A stretch of DNA of 64,000 nucleotides from Natranaeroarchaeum sp042663585 (GTDB lineage: Archaea > Halobacteriota > Halobacteria > Halobacteriales > Natronoarchaeaceae), in assembly GCF_042663585.1 (NCBI RefSeq), contig NZ_JBHTAN010000006.1, positions 1,674,001 through 1,738,000 of the forward strand, in the 5' to 3' direction. The position numbers and the translations under genes were made by a program. Below the pieces are notes generated by a model. The model was not told where the DNA came from. It made no database searches and worked only from the letters and a program-made list of their open reading frames with translations. Below, piece after piece: positions 34,177 to 42,367 of the stretch (position 1 is the first letter of the stretch; each line of letters begins with the position of its first letter).

Positions 34177-35444
34177 TCGTGGTCACCTCCAGAAAGCGGC
34201 GTCAGCGGAAGCAGCTCCGCACCGAGCGTGAAGAGCAGGAAGCCGACGCCGATAATGCCGATGCTCGTTCCCCACTCGACGAGTGTGGGGAAGTACGATC
34301 CGTGTGGTAAGCCCTCCATCACGGGGATAATCTGTGCCGGGATAACGATGTTGAACCGTACCGCCACGATTCCGATGACGGAGCTCAACCCTGCGAGCAC
34401 CATCACTGACGGGGTTCGACGCCAGGATCGGTTGCTGAGCAGGACCATGGGGAACACCCAGCTAGCGCCGACCATGAACCACCAGAACGACCACGACATC
34501 TCGCCGAACAGGACGACGAGCCATGTCTCCACCTCGTGTGGATGAAGACTCGCGAATGCGATCAGTGCCTCGATGGCCGTGAGGGCGGCGTCGATAATGA
34601 TGAAGCCCATCAACAGCTTTGCGAGTTGGTCGAGCAGGTCGGGATCGACGGCTTCGCCGTCGAACAGTCGCGTTCGGAGCACGTAGATAATCATCACCAG
34701 CGCCGTCCCGCTCAACAGCGCCGAGATGATGAAGATCACGGGGAAGAGTCCGCTGTTCCAGTACGGACGGGCCTTCGAGACTGCAAACAGCACACCCGTT
34801 CCGCCGTGCACCATGAAGATGGCGAGCGGGATGCCGACGATGCCGGCGCGCTTGAGCCATCGCTGGTCGAAGGCTTTCGAGGCCTCGCTCGTGTCGACTC
34901 GCCCGAGCGCGAGCAGTCTATACAGCACACCCCGAGCCCCGCCGAACCTGGTCGCGAGTCGGGCGAGATCGACCCGCATCGAGAAGTAGAGCTCCGTGAC
35001 GAGAATCCCGATGTACGCCACGTAGGCGTGGACCTCCCACGAGAGCGCCGACGTGAGTTGGCGCCAGAAGAACGGGAAGTACATCCGGTCCATCCGCCCG
35101 AGATCGATCCAGACAAAGAGCAACGCTACGGCCATGCTGATGATGGCCACGAACAGCGCGTCCCGATCGATCCGGTGCATCATGCCGATCTCGAAGACGT
35201 TCGCCAGCGTGCTCACGAGAAACGCGCCCGCGGAGAGACCGACAAAGTAGATGTAGAACGCGACCCACGCGCCCCACGGTACGATACTCGTGAGGTTCGT
35301 GCTCGCCATTCCCTGTGTGATACGCAGATACGTCGCGTAGGCACCACCAGTAAGCAGGACGCCGATAAAGACGTACCAGGCGATTCGTAGTCGGCTGTCT
35401 TCGAAGCCTGGAGCGAAATCGAAGTTTGAACTTTCTGTTGCCAT
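34173..35444 (-). CDS. NrfD/PsrC-type membrane anchor subunit
   Basis: A 423-residue polytopic protein with about nine or ten membrane segments, of the NrfD/PsrC family that exchanges electrons with the menaquinone pool. Typical sequence: VPWGAWVAFYIYFVGLSAGA (about 55-74), DLGRMDRMYFPFFW and ALSWEVHAYVAYIG, then HGGTGVLFAVSKARPYWN in the middle. It lies between the FeS and catalytic subunit genes (4 bp after the FeS gene, 4 bp overlap with the next), the order seen in membrane-bound sulfur-compound reductases. Confidence 0.9.
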   Translation of the reverse strand: MATESSNFDFAPGFEDSRLRIAWYVFIGVLLTGGAYATYLRITQGMASTNLTSIVPWGAWVAFYIYFVGLSAGAFLVSTLANVFEIGMMHRIDRDALFVAIISMAVALLFVWIDLGRMDRMYFPFFWRQLTSALSWEVHAYVAYIGILVTELYFSMRVDLARLATRFGGARGVLYRLLALGRVDTSEASKAFDQRWLKRAGIVGIPLAIFMVHGGTGVLFAVSKARPYWNSGLFPVIFIISALLSGTALVMIIYVLRTRLFDGEAVDPDLLDQLAKLLMGFIIIDAALTAIEALIAFASLHPHEVETWLVVLFGEMSWSFWWFMVGASWVFPMVLLSNRSWRRTPSVMVLAGLSSVIGIVAVRFNIVIPAQIIPVMEGLPHGSYFPTLVEWGTSIGIIGVGFLLFTLGAELLPLTPLSGGDHE

Positions 35445-35448
35445 CGTG

Positions 35449-36483
35449 CTATTTGAGGTAGTAGACGTTGGGGTCGGTCCCCTCCTCTTCTTTCAGTTGG
35501 AACGCCCGTGACGAGTCGGCCATTTCCGCGACATCGCTGTCGGGGTTGTCCAGGTCGCCCATATTGCGGGCGTCCCCGATACAGGTCTCGACGCAGGCCG
35601 GCTCTTCGCCGCGCTCCAGCCGGTGCGTACAGAAACTGCACTTGCGGATGTTACCGATCGGTGATTCGCCCTCTTCACGTGCTCCTCTGTCGACGCCGTA
35701 CTCCGGGCTCGTCAGTTCGCCCGCTTCATCGACCTCGTCGTCGTAGTTCTCGCCGAAGTCAAAGTACCGCGCGCCGTACGGACAGGCGATATTGCAGTAT
35801 CGACAGCCAATACACCGGTCGTAATCGATGTTGACGACGCCGTCGTCCATCTTGTACGTCGCCGAGACCGGACATACCTGAACACAGGGTGGGTTATCAC
35901 ACTGCATGCACGGACGAGGCACGTTTGTCCGCGTCACGTTCGGGAACTCGCCGTGTTCCTCTTCCATCACGACGTTGTACGAGACGCCCGGAGGAGTCCG
36001 GTTTTCGGCCTTGCAGGCGACGGTACACGAGTCACAACCGACGCACTTCTGCAGGTCGATCACCATGCCCCACTTCTCGTCGCCCTCGCCGATTCCCCCG
36101 TCCGACTCGTCGCCGTTGACCTGCGCTGATTGCTTCGAGACGGTGTCCATCGACCCAACGGAACAGCTCAGCGATTCAGCGGTTTCCGTCGAAATAGTCT
36201 GATCGCCTGCGTCGACCGCGGGGTTCGGTGTCTCATGATACGCCGTGCCGAACTCCTGGGCTGCGGCCTCGTCGTACTTGTCCCAGTACTCGTCGCCGGT
36301 GAGTTCACCGCGTGCGACGGCCTGTGCGTCCTCGGCCATTGCGATCCCGAGGTCGGTGTCGGCGTCGACGTCCGCGAGTTCCTCGCGTGGGTCGACACGC
36401 TCGTTTTCCACCATCTGGTTCAGATCTGTTTTCTCCACGTTCGGGATCCCCGGGAGCGTCTCTCCCTCGTCTACGCCACTCAT
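35449..36483 (-). CDS. Four-cluster ferredoxin-like electron-transfer subunit (PsrB/TtrB-like)
   Basis: A 344-residue protein with four Cys clusters typical of DmsB/PsrB/NrfC subunits: CVGCDSCTVACKAEN (from Cys147), CMQCDNPPCVQVCPVSAT, CIGCRYCNIACPYGARYF and CSFCTHRLERGEEPACVETC. The first 135 residues are an unusual acidic extension without a recognisable signal peptide, so export probably rides on the Tat signal of the catalytic subunit. The ATG at 36483 is preferred; a GTG at 36492 is in frame. First gene of the operon, read away from the divergent regulator. Confidence 0.9.
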   Translation of the reverse strand: MSGVDEGETLPGIPNVEKTDLNQMVENERVDPREELADVDADTDLGIAMAEDAQAVARGELTGDEYWDKYDEAAAQEFGTAYHETPNPAVDAGDQTISTETAESLSCSVGSMDTVSKQSAQVNGDESDGGIGEGDEKWGMVIDLQKCVGCDSCTVACKAENRTPPGVSYNVVMEEEHGEFPNVTRTNVPRPCMQCDNPPCVQVCPVSATYKMDDGVVNIDYDRCIGCRYCNIACPYGARYFDFGENYDDEVDEAGELTSPEYGVDRGAREEGESPIGNIRKCSFCTHRLERGEEPACVETCIGDARNMGDLDNPDSDVAEMADSSRAFQLKEEEGTDPNVYYLK

Positions 36484-36827
36484 TGCCACCACCCGTGGCC
36501 GGCTGCCACACTATCAGCAGTCCGGGTCAATATCGACCGGTTAGTTTTGGGGTTCATACACGTAGAGGTACGCAGACACCGATGGAAAGAACAGTACCAA
36601 TACAGATTGACCCGGGTAGTGACTGATTATACACCCCATATCGGGGATGCCAATACTGTTTGGGTTGGGAGTGTCAGACGTCGAATCGGGGCGTGTCGCG
36701 CTGCGGGCCAGAGACCACAGATATTTATTCAGGAGGCCGGCACACCCTTTATAATGAACGTGTCACCAAGAGATACCCGGACAATCAACGGGCTACGTCC
36801 GAGCGATAGTCGGACACGGAGACACAG
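36484..36827. promoter_or_regulatory. 344-bp divergent regulatory region, molybdoenzyme operon / bat-type regulator
   Basis: No gene is seen. It contains a 10-bp inverted repeat, CCGGGTCAAT (36522-36531) and ATTGACCCGG (36606-36615), 74 bp apart, positioned on the operon side, and a TATA-like TTTATAAT at 36748-36755 that could serve the regulator gene with a leader of about 45 bases. A further TATA-like GATTATAC lies near 36625. Confidence 0.55.
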
Positions 36828-38687
36828 ATGAACTGGATCATCCTCCTATCGATCGGACTGCGCCTGTTCGGTGTCGGCTACTCGGTTCTGCTGCTCTCTC
36901 GTAGCCGCGACCGTCGATTTGGCTTTCTGACGCTTCTACTGTCTTTCATGACGCTTCGGCAGATCCTCACGGTACAGACCGCCAGTACCGGTCTCGAAGA
37001 ACTCCCGGGCCTCATCGTGAGCGTCCTCGCTATCCTGACAGTGTACTACCTCGCGGAATACGTCGAGGGCGAGGAAGCCATCAAAACACAGCTACAGACG
37101 GCCAACGACCGCCTGCGTGGCTATCGGAAAGCTATCGAACATGCTGGGCACGCGATCTTTCTTACCGATCCGGACGGCACCATCGAGTACGCGAATCCGG
37201 CCGTCGAATCGGTTACGGGGTACGAACCGGACGAAGTGCTCGGAGAGAACCCGCGGCTCTGGCAGTCCGGAACACACGACGAGGAGTTCTACGCGGACCT
37301 GTGGGAGCAGATCGAATCCGGCTCCGTCTGGGAGGGTGAACTCACCAACCGACGGAAGTCGGGGGAGCTCTGCTGGGTCGATACAACGATCGCCCCCATC
37401 ACCGACGACGGAGAGGTGGAGCGCTACGTCGCGGTCGAGCGCGATGTTACCGAACGAAAGGAACGCGAGATCCGTATTGAAGACCAGAACGAGCGCCTGA
37501 CCCTACTGAACAACACGAACGGGGTCCTCCGCGACGTCAACCGCGAACTGGTGGCCGCGTCGACCCGCGACGAGATCGAACGGGCGGTGTGCGAGCAGTT
37601 CGTTCGCGCCGACCTCTTCGATGCCGCGTGGATCGGCAACCGGGGGCTCGTCGACGGGACGATCAGTCCACGGGCGTGGGCCGGCACCGACGTGGATACA
37701 CTCGACGACCACATCGAGAGGCTGTGTGCGTCGACGCCAACGCCGGTCGAGACCGCACTCGACAGTCAGGAACCGGTTTTCACCACCACCGAGAGCGACC
37801 TGCTGGAAACGACAGCAAAGACCCAGAGCGTCGTGGTGCCGCTCGCCTATCGCGGCGCGGAGTACGGTGTCCTCGTCGTAGAGACCAGTGATACGGAGGC
37901 GTTCGACCTGATCAAGCACGATATCTTCGCGGAACTCGGCCGGACGGTCGCGGACGCGATCAGCGCCGTCGAAAGCAAGCAGACACTCGCCTCCGACAGC
38001 GTGACCGAACTCGAGTTCCAGTTGAACGCTATCGACGATCCGCTCGCGACGCTGGCAGCCGAACTAGACTGTACGGTTGCCGTAGAACAGATCGTGGGTG
38101 ATGGCGACGGCGACCGTATCCAGTATGTCACTGTCACTGGCACCACACCGGAAACCGTCACCGCCTATGCGGCCGAGGCCGATCACATTAGCTCGGTCCA
38201 GCACGTATACACGCACGACGACTGTGCGCTGTTCCGACTGATGATCGATGATCGGTCCATCGTCGCAACGCTGGCCCAGTATGGTGCCAGCGTCGAGTCG
38301 TTTTCTATCTCCGGTACAGATGGTGGCCAGCTAGTCGCACAGGTCAGCAGTTCGAACGACATCCGAACTGTCGTCGACGCACTCCAGACGACATACGACG
38401 ATCTGACACTGGTCGCACAGCGCGAGCGCGAGCGAGACGTTCAGACTGAAGCGGCGTTCCGGAAACAGCTAGCCTCGACCCTGACAGATCGGCAACGAGA
38501 AGCGGCCCAGACTGCGTACTTTTCCGGCTTCTTCGACTGGCCCCGTGAACACAGCGGCGAGGAGGTCGCATCGATGATGGACATCTCACAGACGACGTTC
38601 ACACAGCATCTCCGGGCCGCCGAGAAGAAACTCTTCTCCGAGTTGTTCGACGAGACGATGCCGAATCGGTTGGATCGACCGCTCTGA
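36828..38687 (+). CDS. PAS-GAF-HTH regulator of the bacterio-opsin activator (Bat/DmsR) type
   Basis: A 619-residue sensor-regulator. Two or three N-terminal hydrophobic segments (about 3-20, 27-45, 60-77) lead to a PAS domain (about 95-215: GHAIFLTDPDGTIEYANPAV, NPRLWQSGTHDEEFY), a GAF domain (about 230-385), a Bat-specific domain and the C-terminal HTH-10 (RQREAAQTAYFSGFFDWPRE, ASMMDISQTTFTQHLRAAEK). Membrane segments in this class are not universal. It is divergent to the molybdoenzyme operon; a Bat-type regulator, DmsR, controls the dms operon in Halobacterium, so control of this operon by oxygen, redox or substrate is likely. Confidence 0.88.
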   Translation: MNWIILLSIGLRLFGVGYSVLLLSRSRDRRFGFLTLLLSFMTLRQILTVQTASTGLEELPGLIVSVLAILTVYYLAEYVEGEEAIKTQLQTANDRLRGYRKAIEHAGHAIFLTDPDGTIEYANPAVESVTGYEPDEVLGENPRLWQSGTHDEEFYADLWEQIESGSVWEGELTNRRKSGELCWVDTTIAPITDDGEVERYVAVERDVTERKEREIRIEDQNERLTLLNNTNGVLRDVNRELVAASTRDEIERAVCEQFVRADLFDAAWIGNRGLVDGTISPRAWAGTDVDTLDDHIERLCASTPTPVETALDSQEPVFTTTESDLLETTAKTQSVVVPLAYRGAEYGVLVVETSDTEAFDLIKHDIFAELGRTVADAISAVESKQTLASDSVTELEFQLNAIDDPLATLAAELDCTVAVEQIVGDGDGDRIQYVTVTGTTPETVTAYAAEADHISSVQHVYTHDDCALFRLMIDDRSIVATLAQYGASVESFSISGTDGGQLVAQVSSSNDIRTVVDALQTTYDDLTLVAQRERERDVQTEAAFRKQLASTLTDRQREAAQTAYFSGFFDWPREHSGEEVASMMDISQTTFTQHLRAAEKKLFSELFDETMPNRLDRPL

Positions 38688-38716
38688 CCGAGCGTTCACG
38701 TCGGTTCCGCTGCCGA

Positions 38717-38724
38717 TTTATACT
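38717..38724 (+). promoter_or_regulatory. TATA box of the ZIP transporter gene
   Basis: TTTATACT centred 28 bp before the ATG at 38749. It supports that ATG over the upstream in-frame GTG at 38743. Confidence 0.5.
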
Positions 38725-38748
38725 GTCAGTCCGACAGGTAACGTGTCA

Positions 38749-39546
38749 ATGGCCCTCGTAGAAAACCTCGTGTTGGTATTTGTCGCCGGGTTCATCACCG
38801 CGCTGGCGACGGGTCTCGGCGCTATCCCGTTTTTCTTCTTCGACGATATTAGCGACCGATACAACGTCGTTCTCTGGGGCCTGGCCTCCGGGATCATGGT
38901 GTCGGCGTCGCTGTTCGGACTCATCGAAGAGGGACTCAGGGAGGGGACCCCACTGGAAATCATCGCAGGGATGGGCGTCGGCGTCCTGCTCGTCATCGTC
39001 GCACACGACGTGCTCGTGGACGCGGAAATCGATCCCCAGGAGTACGAGGAAGCGGACTTCAAAAAGCTCGTGCTCATCCTCGGGATCTTGACGGTCCACA
39101 GTTTCCCCGAGGGCGTTGCTGTCGGCGTCTCCTTTGCCGACCTCGGCCTCGAAGGCGGCCTGCAGATCCTCGGCTTTACCGTCCCGCTGCTGGCGGTCTT
39201 CATGACCATCGCCATCTCGATTCACAACATCCCGGAGGGGACGGCCATCTCCATCCCGCTCCGATCGATGGGCATCTCGGAGTGGAAGATGGTCTGGTGG
39301 GCGGTCTTTTCCAGTCTGCCACAGCCGATCGGGGCCGTCATCGCGTTCGCGTTCGTCCGCTACGCGCGGCAGTTCCTCCCCTTCGGCTTTGGCTTCGCCG
39401 CCGGTGCGATGATCTATCTCGTTCTGACGGAGTTCATTCCGGAGGCGCTGGATCTGGGATCGGAGTTTCAGTACGGCGGAAAAGTCGAACTCGGAACCGG
39501 TATCGTCATCGGGGTCCTCGTGATGATCCCCCTCGCGTTCATTTAA
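38749..39546 (+). CDS. ZIP family divalent metal transporter
   Basis: A 265-residue transporter with eight membrane segments. The two metal-path motifs are intact: HSFPEGVAVGVSF (about 120-132) and HNIPEGTAISIPL (about 160-172), plus VLTEFIPEAL near 225. The family imports Zn2+, Mn2+ or Fe2+, and some members export. Its stop codon overlaps by 4 bp the stop of the convergent YeeE/YedE gene, so transcripts from both sides probably meet here. A link to the sulfur genes is only positional. Confidence 0.9.
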   Translation: MALVENLVLVFVAGFITALATGLGAIPFFFFDDISDRYNVVLWGLASGIMVSASLFGLIEEGLREGTPLEIIAGMGVGVLLVIVAHDVLVDAEIDPQEYEEADFKKLVLILGILTVHSFPEGVAVGVSFADLGLEGGLQILGFTVPLLAVFMTIAISIHNIPEGTAISIPLRSMGISEWKMVWWAVFSSLPQPIGAVIAFAFVRYARQFLPFGFGFAAGAMIYLVLTEFIPEALDLGSEFQYGGKVELGTGIVIGVLVMIPLAFI

Positions 39547-40004
39547 TCTGCACCGGTCGCGACTCCGTCGGTGTCGGCGCTCTGACTGCGCCAGACACCC
39601 TGCAGGTACGCGCCGACGAACATGCCGGCGAGCGCCCAGAGGATCGTCACGTTGCCGACGCCGAGGCTGGCGTAGGCCGCGCCGGGACAGATCCCCGAGA
39701 GGCCCCAGCCGACGCCGAATATCGAGCCGCCGATCAGGACGTTCCGATCGAACGACTTCAGCCGCCGACCGTAGCTGTCGCCGGTCAGCGGTGCGCTGTC
39801 GAGCAGTCGCGGGATGATCGCAAAGCCGAGTCCGGTGACGATAGCGGCCCCGAACATCACGAAGATCAGGCCGAAGTCCTCGAACTGGAGGAAGTTCAAC
39901 ACGACCTCCGGTTGGGCCATATGACTGAAACCGAGGCCGAAGCCGAAGATCAGGCCACCGACGTAGATCAGCGGCATGAACAGCGGGTGGCGGGCACTAC
40001 TCAC
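39543..40004 (-). CDS. YeeE/YedE family protein (DUF6691-like half)
   Basis: A 153-residue membrane protein with four or five segments. GFGLGFSHMAQPEVVLNFLQ near 21-40 and the conserved Cys in GWGLSGICPGAAYAS (about 99-113) match the DUF6691 half of split YeeE/YedE thiosulfate transporters. Start is a GTG at 40004 with GAGGTGAC upstream. It pairs with the next upstream gene, whose motif GKGCTSGHG is the other half, so the two small proteins probably assemble as one channel for thiosulfate or another sulfane-sulfur compound. Confidence 0.85.
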   Translation of the reverse strand: MSSARHPLFMPLIYVGGLIFGFGLGFSHMAQPEVVLNFLQFEDFGLIFVMFGAAIVTGLGFAIIPRLLDSAPLTGDSYGRRLKSFDRNVLIGGSIFGVGWGLSGICPGAAYASLGVGNVTILWALAGMFVGAYLQGVWRSQSADTDGVATGAD

Positions 40005-40006
40005 GG

Positions 40007-40101
40007 CTCGTCACCTCGCCGTTCGCAATTCCGAGACCCTCTCTGTGGTCGGCTCTCGCGTCTCCCGACTCGTCACCTCGCCGTTCGCAATTCCGAGACC
40101 C
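40007..40101 (-). repeat. Two 33-bp direct repeats between the YeeE/YedE genes, with an adjacent hairpin
   Basis: Identical 33-bp units at 40007-40039 and 40069-40101 (62-bp period). The first contains the ribosome-binding site of the downstream YeeE gene. Right after the second unit, CGAGACCC (40094-40101) pairs with GGGTCTCG (40113-40120) around an 11-base loop. This looks like a small tandem duplication of the translation-initiation region. Confidence 0.75.
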
Positions 40102-40124
40102 GCGCTTCGCTTGGGTCTCGCTCA

Positions 40125-40682
40125 CTACGGGCTCACCCCCAGCGCCATCACTAGCTGAGCGGTCCCGATCGCAACGAGCATGAACGTCGCCACGCCGATG
40201 ATCGACGTTTTCGAGGCCGAACCGACGCCACAGACGCCGTGACCGGAGGTACAGCCCTTCCCGATGCGGGTGCCGACCCCGACGAAGATACCGCCGAGGA
40301 ACAGCCGCCACGGCTGGACGTCGGTGAGCCAGACCGTCACACCGCCGATCTCTCGGAGCGTGCCGGTCGTCCCCGGCGTGTACAACGAACTCGTGACGAG
40401 TCCGGACTGGAACGTGAGCGCGTAGACTGCCGCCCCGGAGATGATCCCGAGGGTGAAGACGATCCGCCAGTCCCGCGAGCGCCGATACTGCTGGAATCGG
40501 GATTGATCCGAGACGTACGACAGCGTTGATTCGAGGAAGGTGCTCGCGCCGGCGCTGATCCCGGTCCCGAGGTAGATGACGAGCGCGCCGAGGCCAACGA
40601 ACAGGCCACCGACGGCGTAGCGACTGATCCCCTCCGGGAACGGTGTTTCGAGCAGTGCCGGAGCGACGAGTTCGGTTACCAT
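40125..40682 (-). CDS. YeeE/YedE family sulfur transporter (Cys-motif half)
   Basis: A 185-residue membrane protein with about five segments. The motif GKGCTSGHGVCGVGS (about 142-156) is the hallmark of YeeE/YedE thiosulfate transporters, in which the Cys contacts the substrate. The N-terminal half includes GTGISAGASTFLESTLSYV. It starts 6 bp after the stop of the rhodanese/MBL gene, so import and sulfur handling are likely cotranscribed: rhodanese/MBL, this gene, then the DUF6691-like half. Confidence 0.87.
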   Translation of the reverse strand: MVTELVAPALLETPFPEGISRYAVGGLFVGLGALVIYLGTGISAGASTFLESTLSYVSDQSRFQQYRRSRDWRIVFTLGIISGAAVYALTFQSGLVTSSLYTPGTTGTLREIGGVTVWLTDVQPWRLFLGGIFVGVGTRIGKGCTSGHGVCGVGSASKTSIIGVATFMLVAIGTAQLVMALGVSP

Positions 40683-40688
40683 CCCCGA

Positions 40689-41882
40689 TCAGTCATCCGC
40701 CAGCGATTCCTGGCTAGCGGCGCAGTTGTTCGGGCCGAGTTCTAGCTCGAAGGCTTCCTCGTCGTTGGCCTCCTGCTGGCCGAGGTTGGTGGCGATGATG
40801 TCCTCGTAGTTAGAGGGGCGGGGCGGCATGTCCGAAAGGATCAGCTCGATGAACTCGTCTTCGTCCATCGTCAGCGCGTCCATCTCGTCGACGAGTTGGC
40901 CGATCGGCGCGGTGTAGGTGCCGTCCTCGGTTGGCTCCGCCGCATCGCTGAAGTGCGCGCCACCGATGTGCGTCTCGTCGGGCAGCGTGAGAACACGCTC
41001 CTGAAGCGACTCGTAGAGCTGGCTCGCGGCTTCGGGTGCGCCCTCGTCGCCCTCTTCGAGGTCCGGCCGCGCGACGCTCTCGATGAACAGGCCGTCGCCG
41101 GTCGCGAGCAGCGAGTCGTCGATCAGGTACGAAGTCATTCCGGAGGTGTGGCCGGGCGTGTAGACCGTCTCGATGGTCACGTCGCCGACCTCGAACTCGT
41201 CACCGTCCGCGGCGAGAGTCATGTCGTCGGCGTAGGTGATGCCCCGCTCGACTGCTGACTCGGGGATGACGCCCTCGACGCCTTCGTCAGCCAGATTCCT
41301 GACGCCCGAGATGTGGTCCGCGTGCACGTGCGTGTCGATGGCGTACTGAAGTTCGACGCCCAACTCCTCGGCGTCCTCCAGATACCGGTCGGTGAACTCG
41401 CGAAGCGGGTCGATCACGGCGGCTTCGCCGTTGTCGTAGACGAAGTAGCCGAGACAGCCACTGGAGGGGCGCTGATACTGCAGGAGCGTCCCCGCACCGT
41501 CGTAGTCGGTGACTTCGACGGCCTCGTAGACGCGCGCCCAGCCGTTCATTCCGTTGTTGAGGTGGTCGACGTCGTATCCGAGTTCTTTCAGCGATCCCGC
41601 GACGTACTCGCTTGCGCCGCCCTTGGCACACAGAACGGTCAGCTCGCGGTCGTCCGGAATCTGATCGAGCACGTCCTCGGGAATCTCGTCGTCGAGGAAG
41701 TGGAAGTACGGGATGTTGATCGATTCGACGTTCTCGCCGTCGATCCGCCATTCCTCGTACTCGCTCGTCATACGCGCGTCGAGGAGGGTGACTGACTCGC
41801 CCGCGTCGATCTGTGCTTTCAACTCAGTGGGGTCGACCGATTCGACTTCGACGTCCGGCGTTGGAAAGTCCATGTCGTCCAT
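40689..41882 (-). CDS. Rhodanese / metallo-beta-lactamase fusion (persulfide dioxygenase-like)
   Basis: A 397-residue two-domain protein. Residues about 10-120 are a rhodanese domain with the active-site loop VLCAKGGASEYVAG (Cys about 85). Residues about 128-390 are an MBL-fold hydrolase with THVHADHISG (about 182-191), the second-metal TPGHTSGMTSY and ATGDGLF. Persulfide dioxygenases of the ETHE1/Blh type have this MBL fold, often fused to or beside rhodanese, and oxidise persulfide to sulfite. Start: ATG at 41882, with GTG at 41891 (better TATA spacing) and ATG at 41873 as alternatives. First gene of the YeeE operon. Confidence 0.87.
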   Translation of the reverse strand: MDDMDFPTPDVEVESVDPTELKAQIDAGESVTLLDARMTSEYEEWRIDGENVESINIPYFHFLDDEIPEDVLDQIPDDRELTVLCAKGGASEYVAGSLKELGYDVDHLNNGMNGWARVYEAVEVTDYDGAGTLLQYQRPSSGCLGYFVYDNGEAAVIDPLREFTDRYLEDAEELGVELQYAIDTHVHADHISGVRNLADEGVEGVIPESAVERGITYADDMTLAADGDEFEVGDVTIETVYTPGHTSGMTSYLIDDSLLATGDGLFIESVARPDLEEGDEGAPEAASQLYESLQERVLTLPDETHIGGAHFSDAAEPTEDGTYTAPIGQLVDEMDALTMDEDEFIELILSDMPPRPSNYEDIIATNLGQQEANDEEAFELELGPNNCAASQESLADD

Positions 41883-41910
41883 GTTGTACACCGTAGAATA
41901 TTGGGTGGTT

Positions 41911-41950
41911 CCTCATAAGGGTTTGCATAGTAGTGCAGTTACTATACAAT
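41911..41950 (-). promoter_or_regulatory. Promoter region of the rhodanese/MBL operon
   Basis: On the minus strand ATTGTATAG, then 19 further bases, TGCAAACC and CTTATGAG. The 3' part is like the trxA and oxsR elements, but the spacing between the two parts is longer. It is a partial match only. The CTTATGAG lies about 25-34 bp before the candidate starts. Confidence 0.35.
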
Positions 41951-42065
41951 ATGAGAATCTGCGGTTTTTGCTCAAGAGGACTTCTACGCTAGGATACGCC
42001 ATCTCACTCCATAATTCCATAGCCTTGGAATAGCGGCTGTTCATATCGCATACAATTACCGGAGC

Positions 42066-42073
42066 TTTTATAT
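42066..42073 (+). promoter_or_regulatory. TATA box of the tusA operon
   Basis: TTTTATAT about 52 bp before the tusA ATG, giving a leader of roughly 25 bases. It is divergent to the rhodanese/MBL promoter in the same 239-bp region. Confidence 0.5.
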
Positions 42074-42121
42074 CCATCTGTCTGATATTGTGTAATAGCT
42101 CCAATACAGAGCAGATCAACT

Positions 42122-42367
42122 ATGAGTTCACAATACGATATCGCCGAGACGCTCGACGTGAAAGGAGAGTCCTGCCCGATGCCGGTCGTCAAGACCAAAC
42201 AGGCCATCGACGGCCTCGCCGAGGGGGAGGTCCTCGAGGTCCTCGCGACGGACTCCGGTAGCATGAGCGACATCGAGGGCTGGGCAGAGGGAACGCCGGG
42301 TGTCGAACTGCTCGAACAGGTCGAGGCCGACGACGTGTACAAACACTACGTGAAACAGACTGCATGA
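42122..42367 (+). CDS. tusA: TusA family sulfurtransferase
   Basis: An 81-residue SirA/TusA-fold protein. The sulfur-carrying Cys is in the hallmark GESCPMPVVKTKQAID (CPxPV, about 18). Such proteins accept persulfide sulfur and pass it on, in tRNA thiolation or in dissimilatory sulfur metabolism. Here it overlaps the DsrE-like gene by 4 bp and is divergent to the rhodanese/MBL-YeeE operon, a grouping that indicates sulfane-sulfur trafficking rather than tRNA modification. Confidence 0.92.
   Translation: MSSQYDIAETLDVKGESCPMPVVKTKQAIDGLAEGEVLEVLATDSGSMSDIEGWAEGTPGVELLEQVEADDVYKHYVKQTA

Noticed and set aside
30922..36483. DMSO/TMAO reductase (dmsABC) label
   Set aside because: The operon layout fits, but the probable Mo ligand is Cys rather than Ser, so that label would claim a substrate the sequence argues against.
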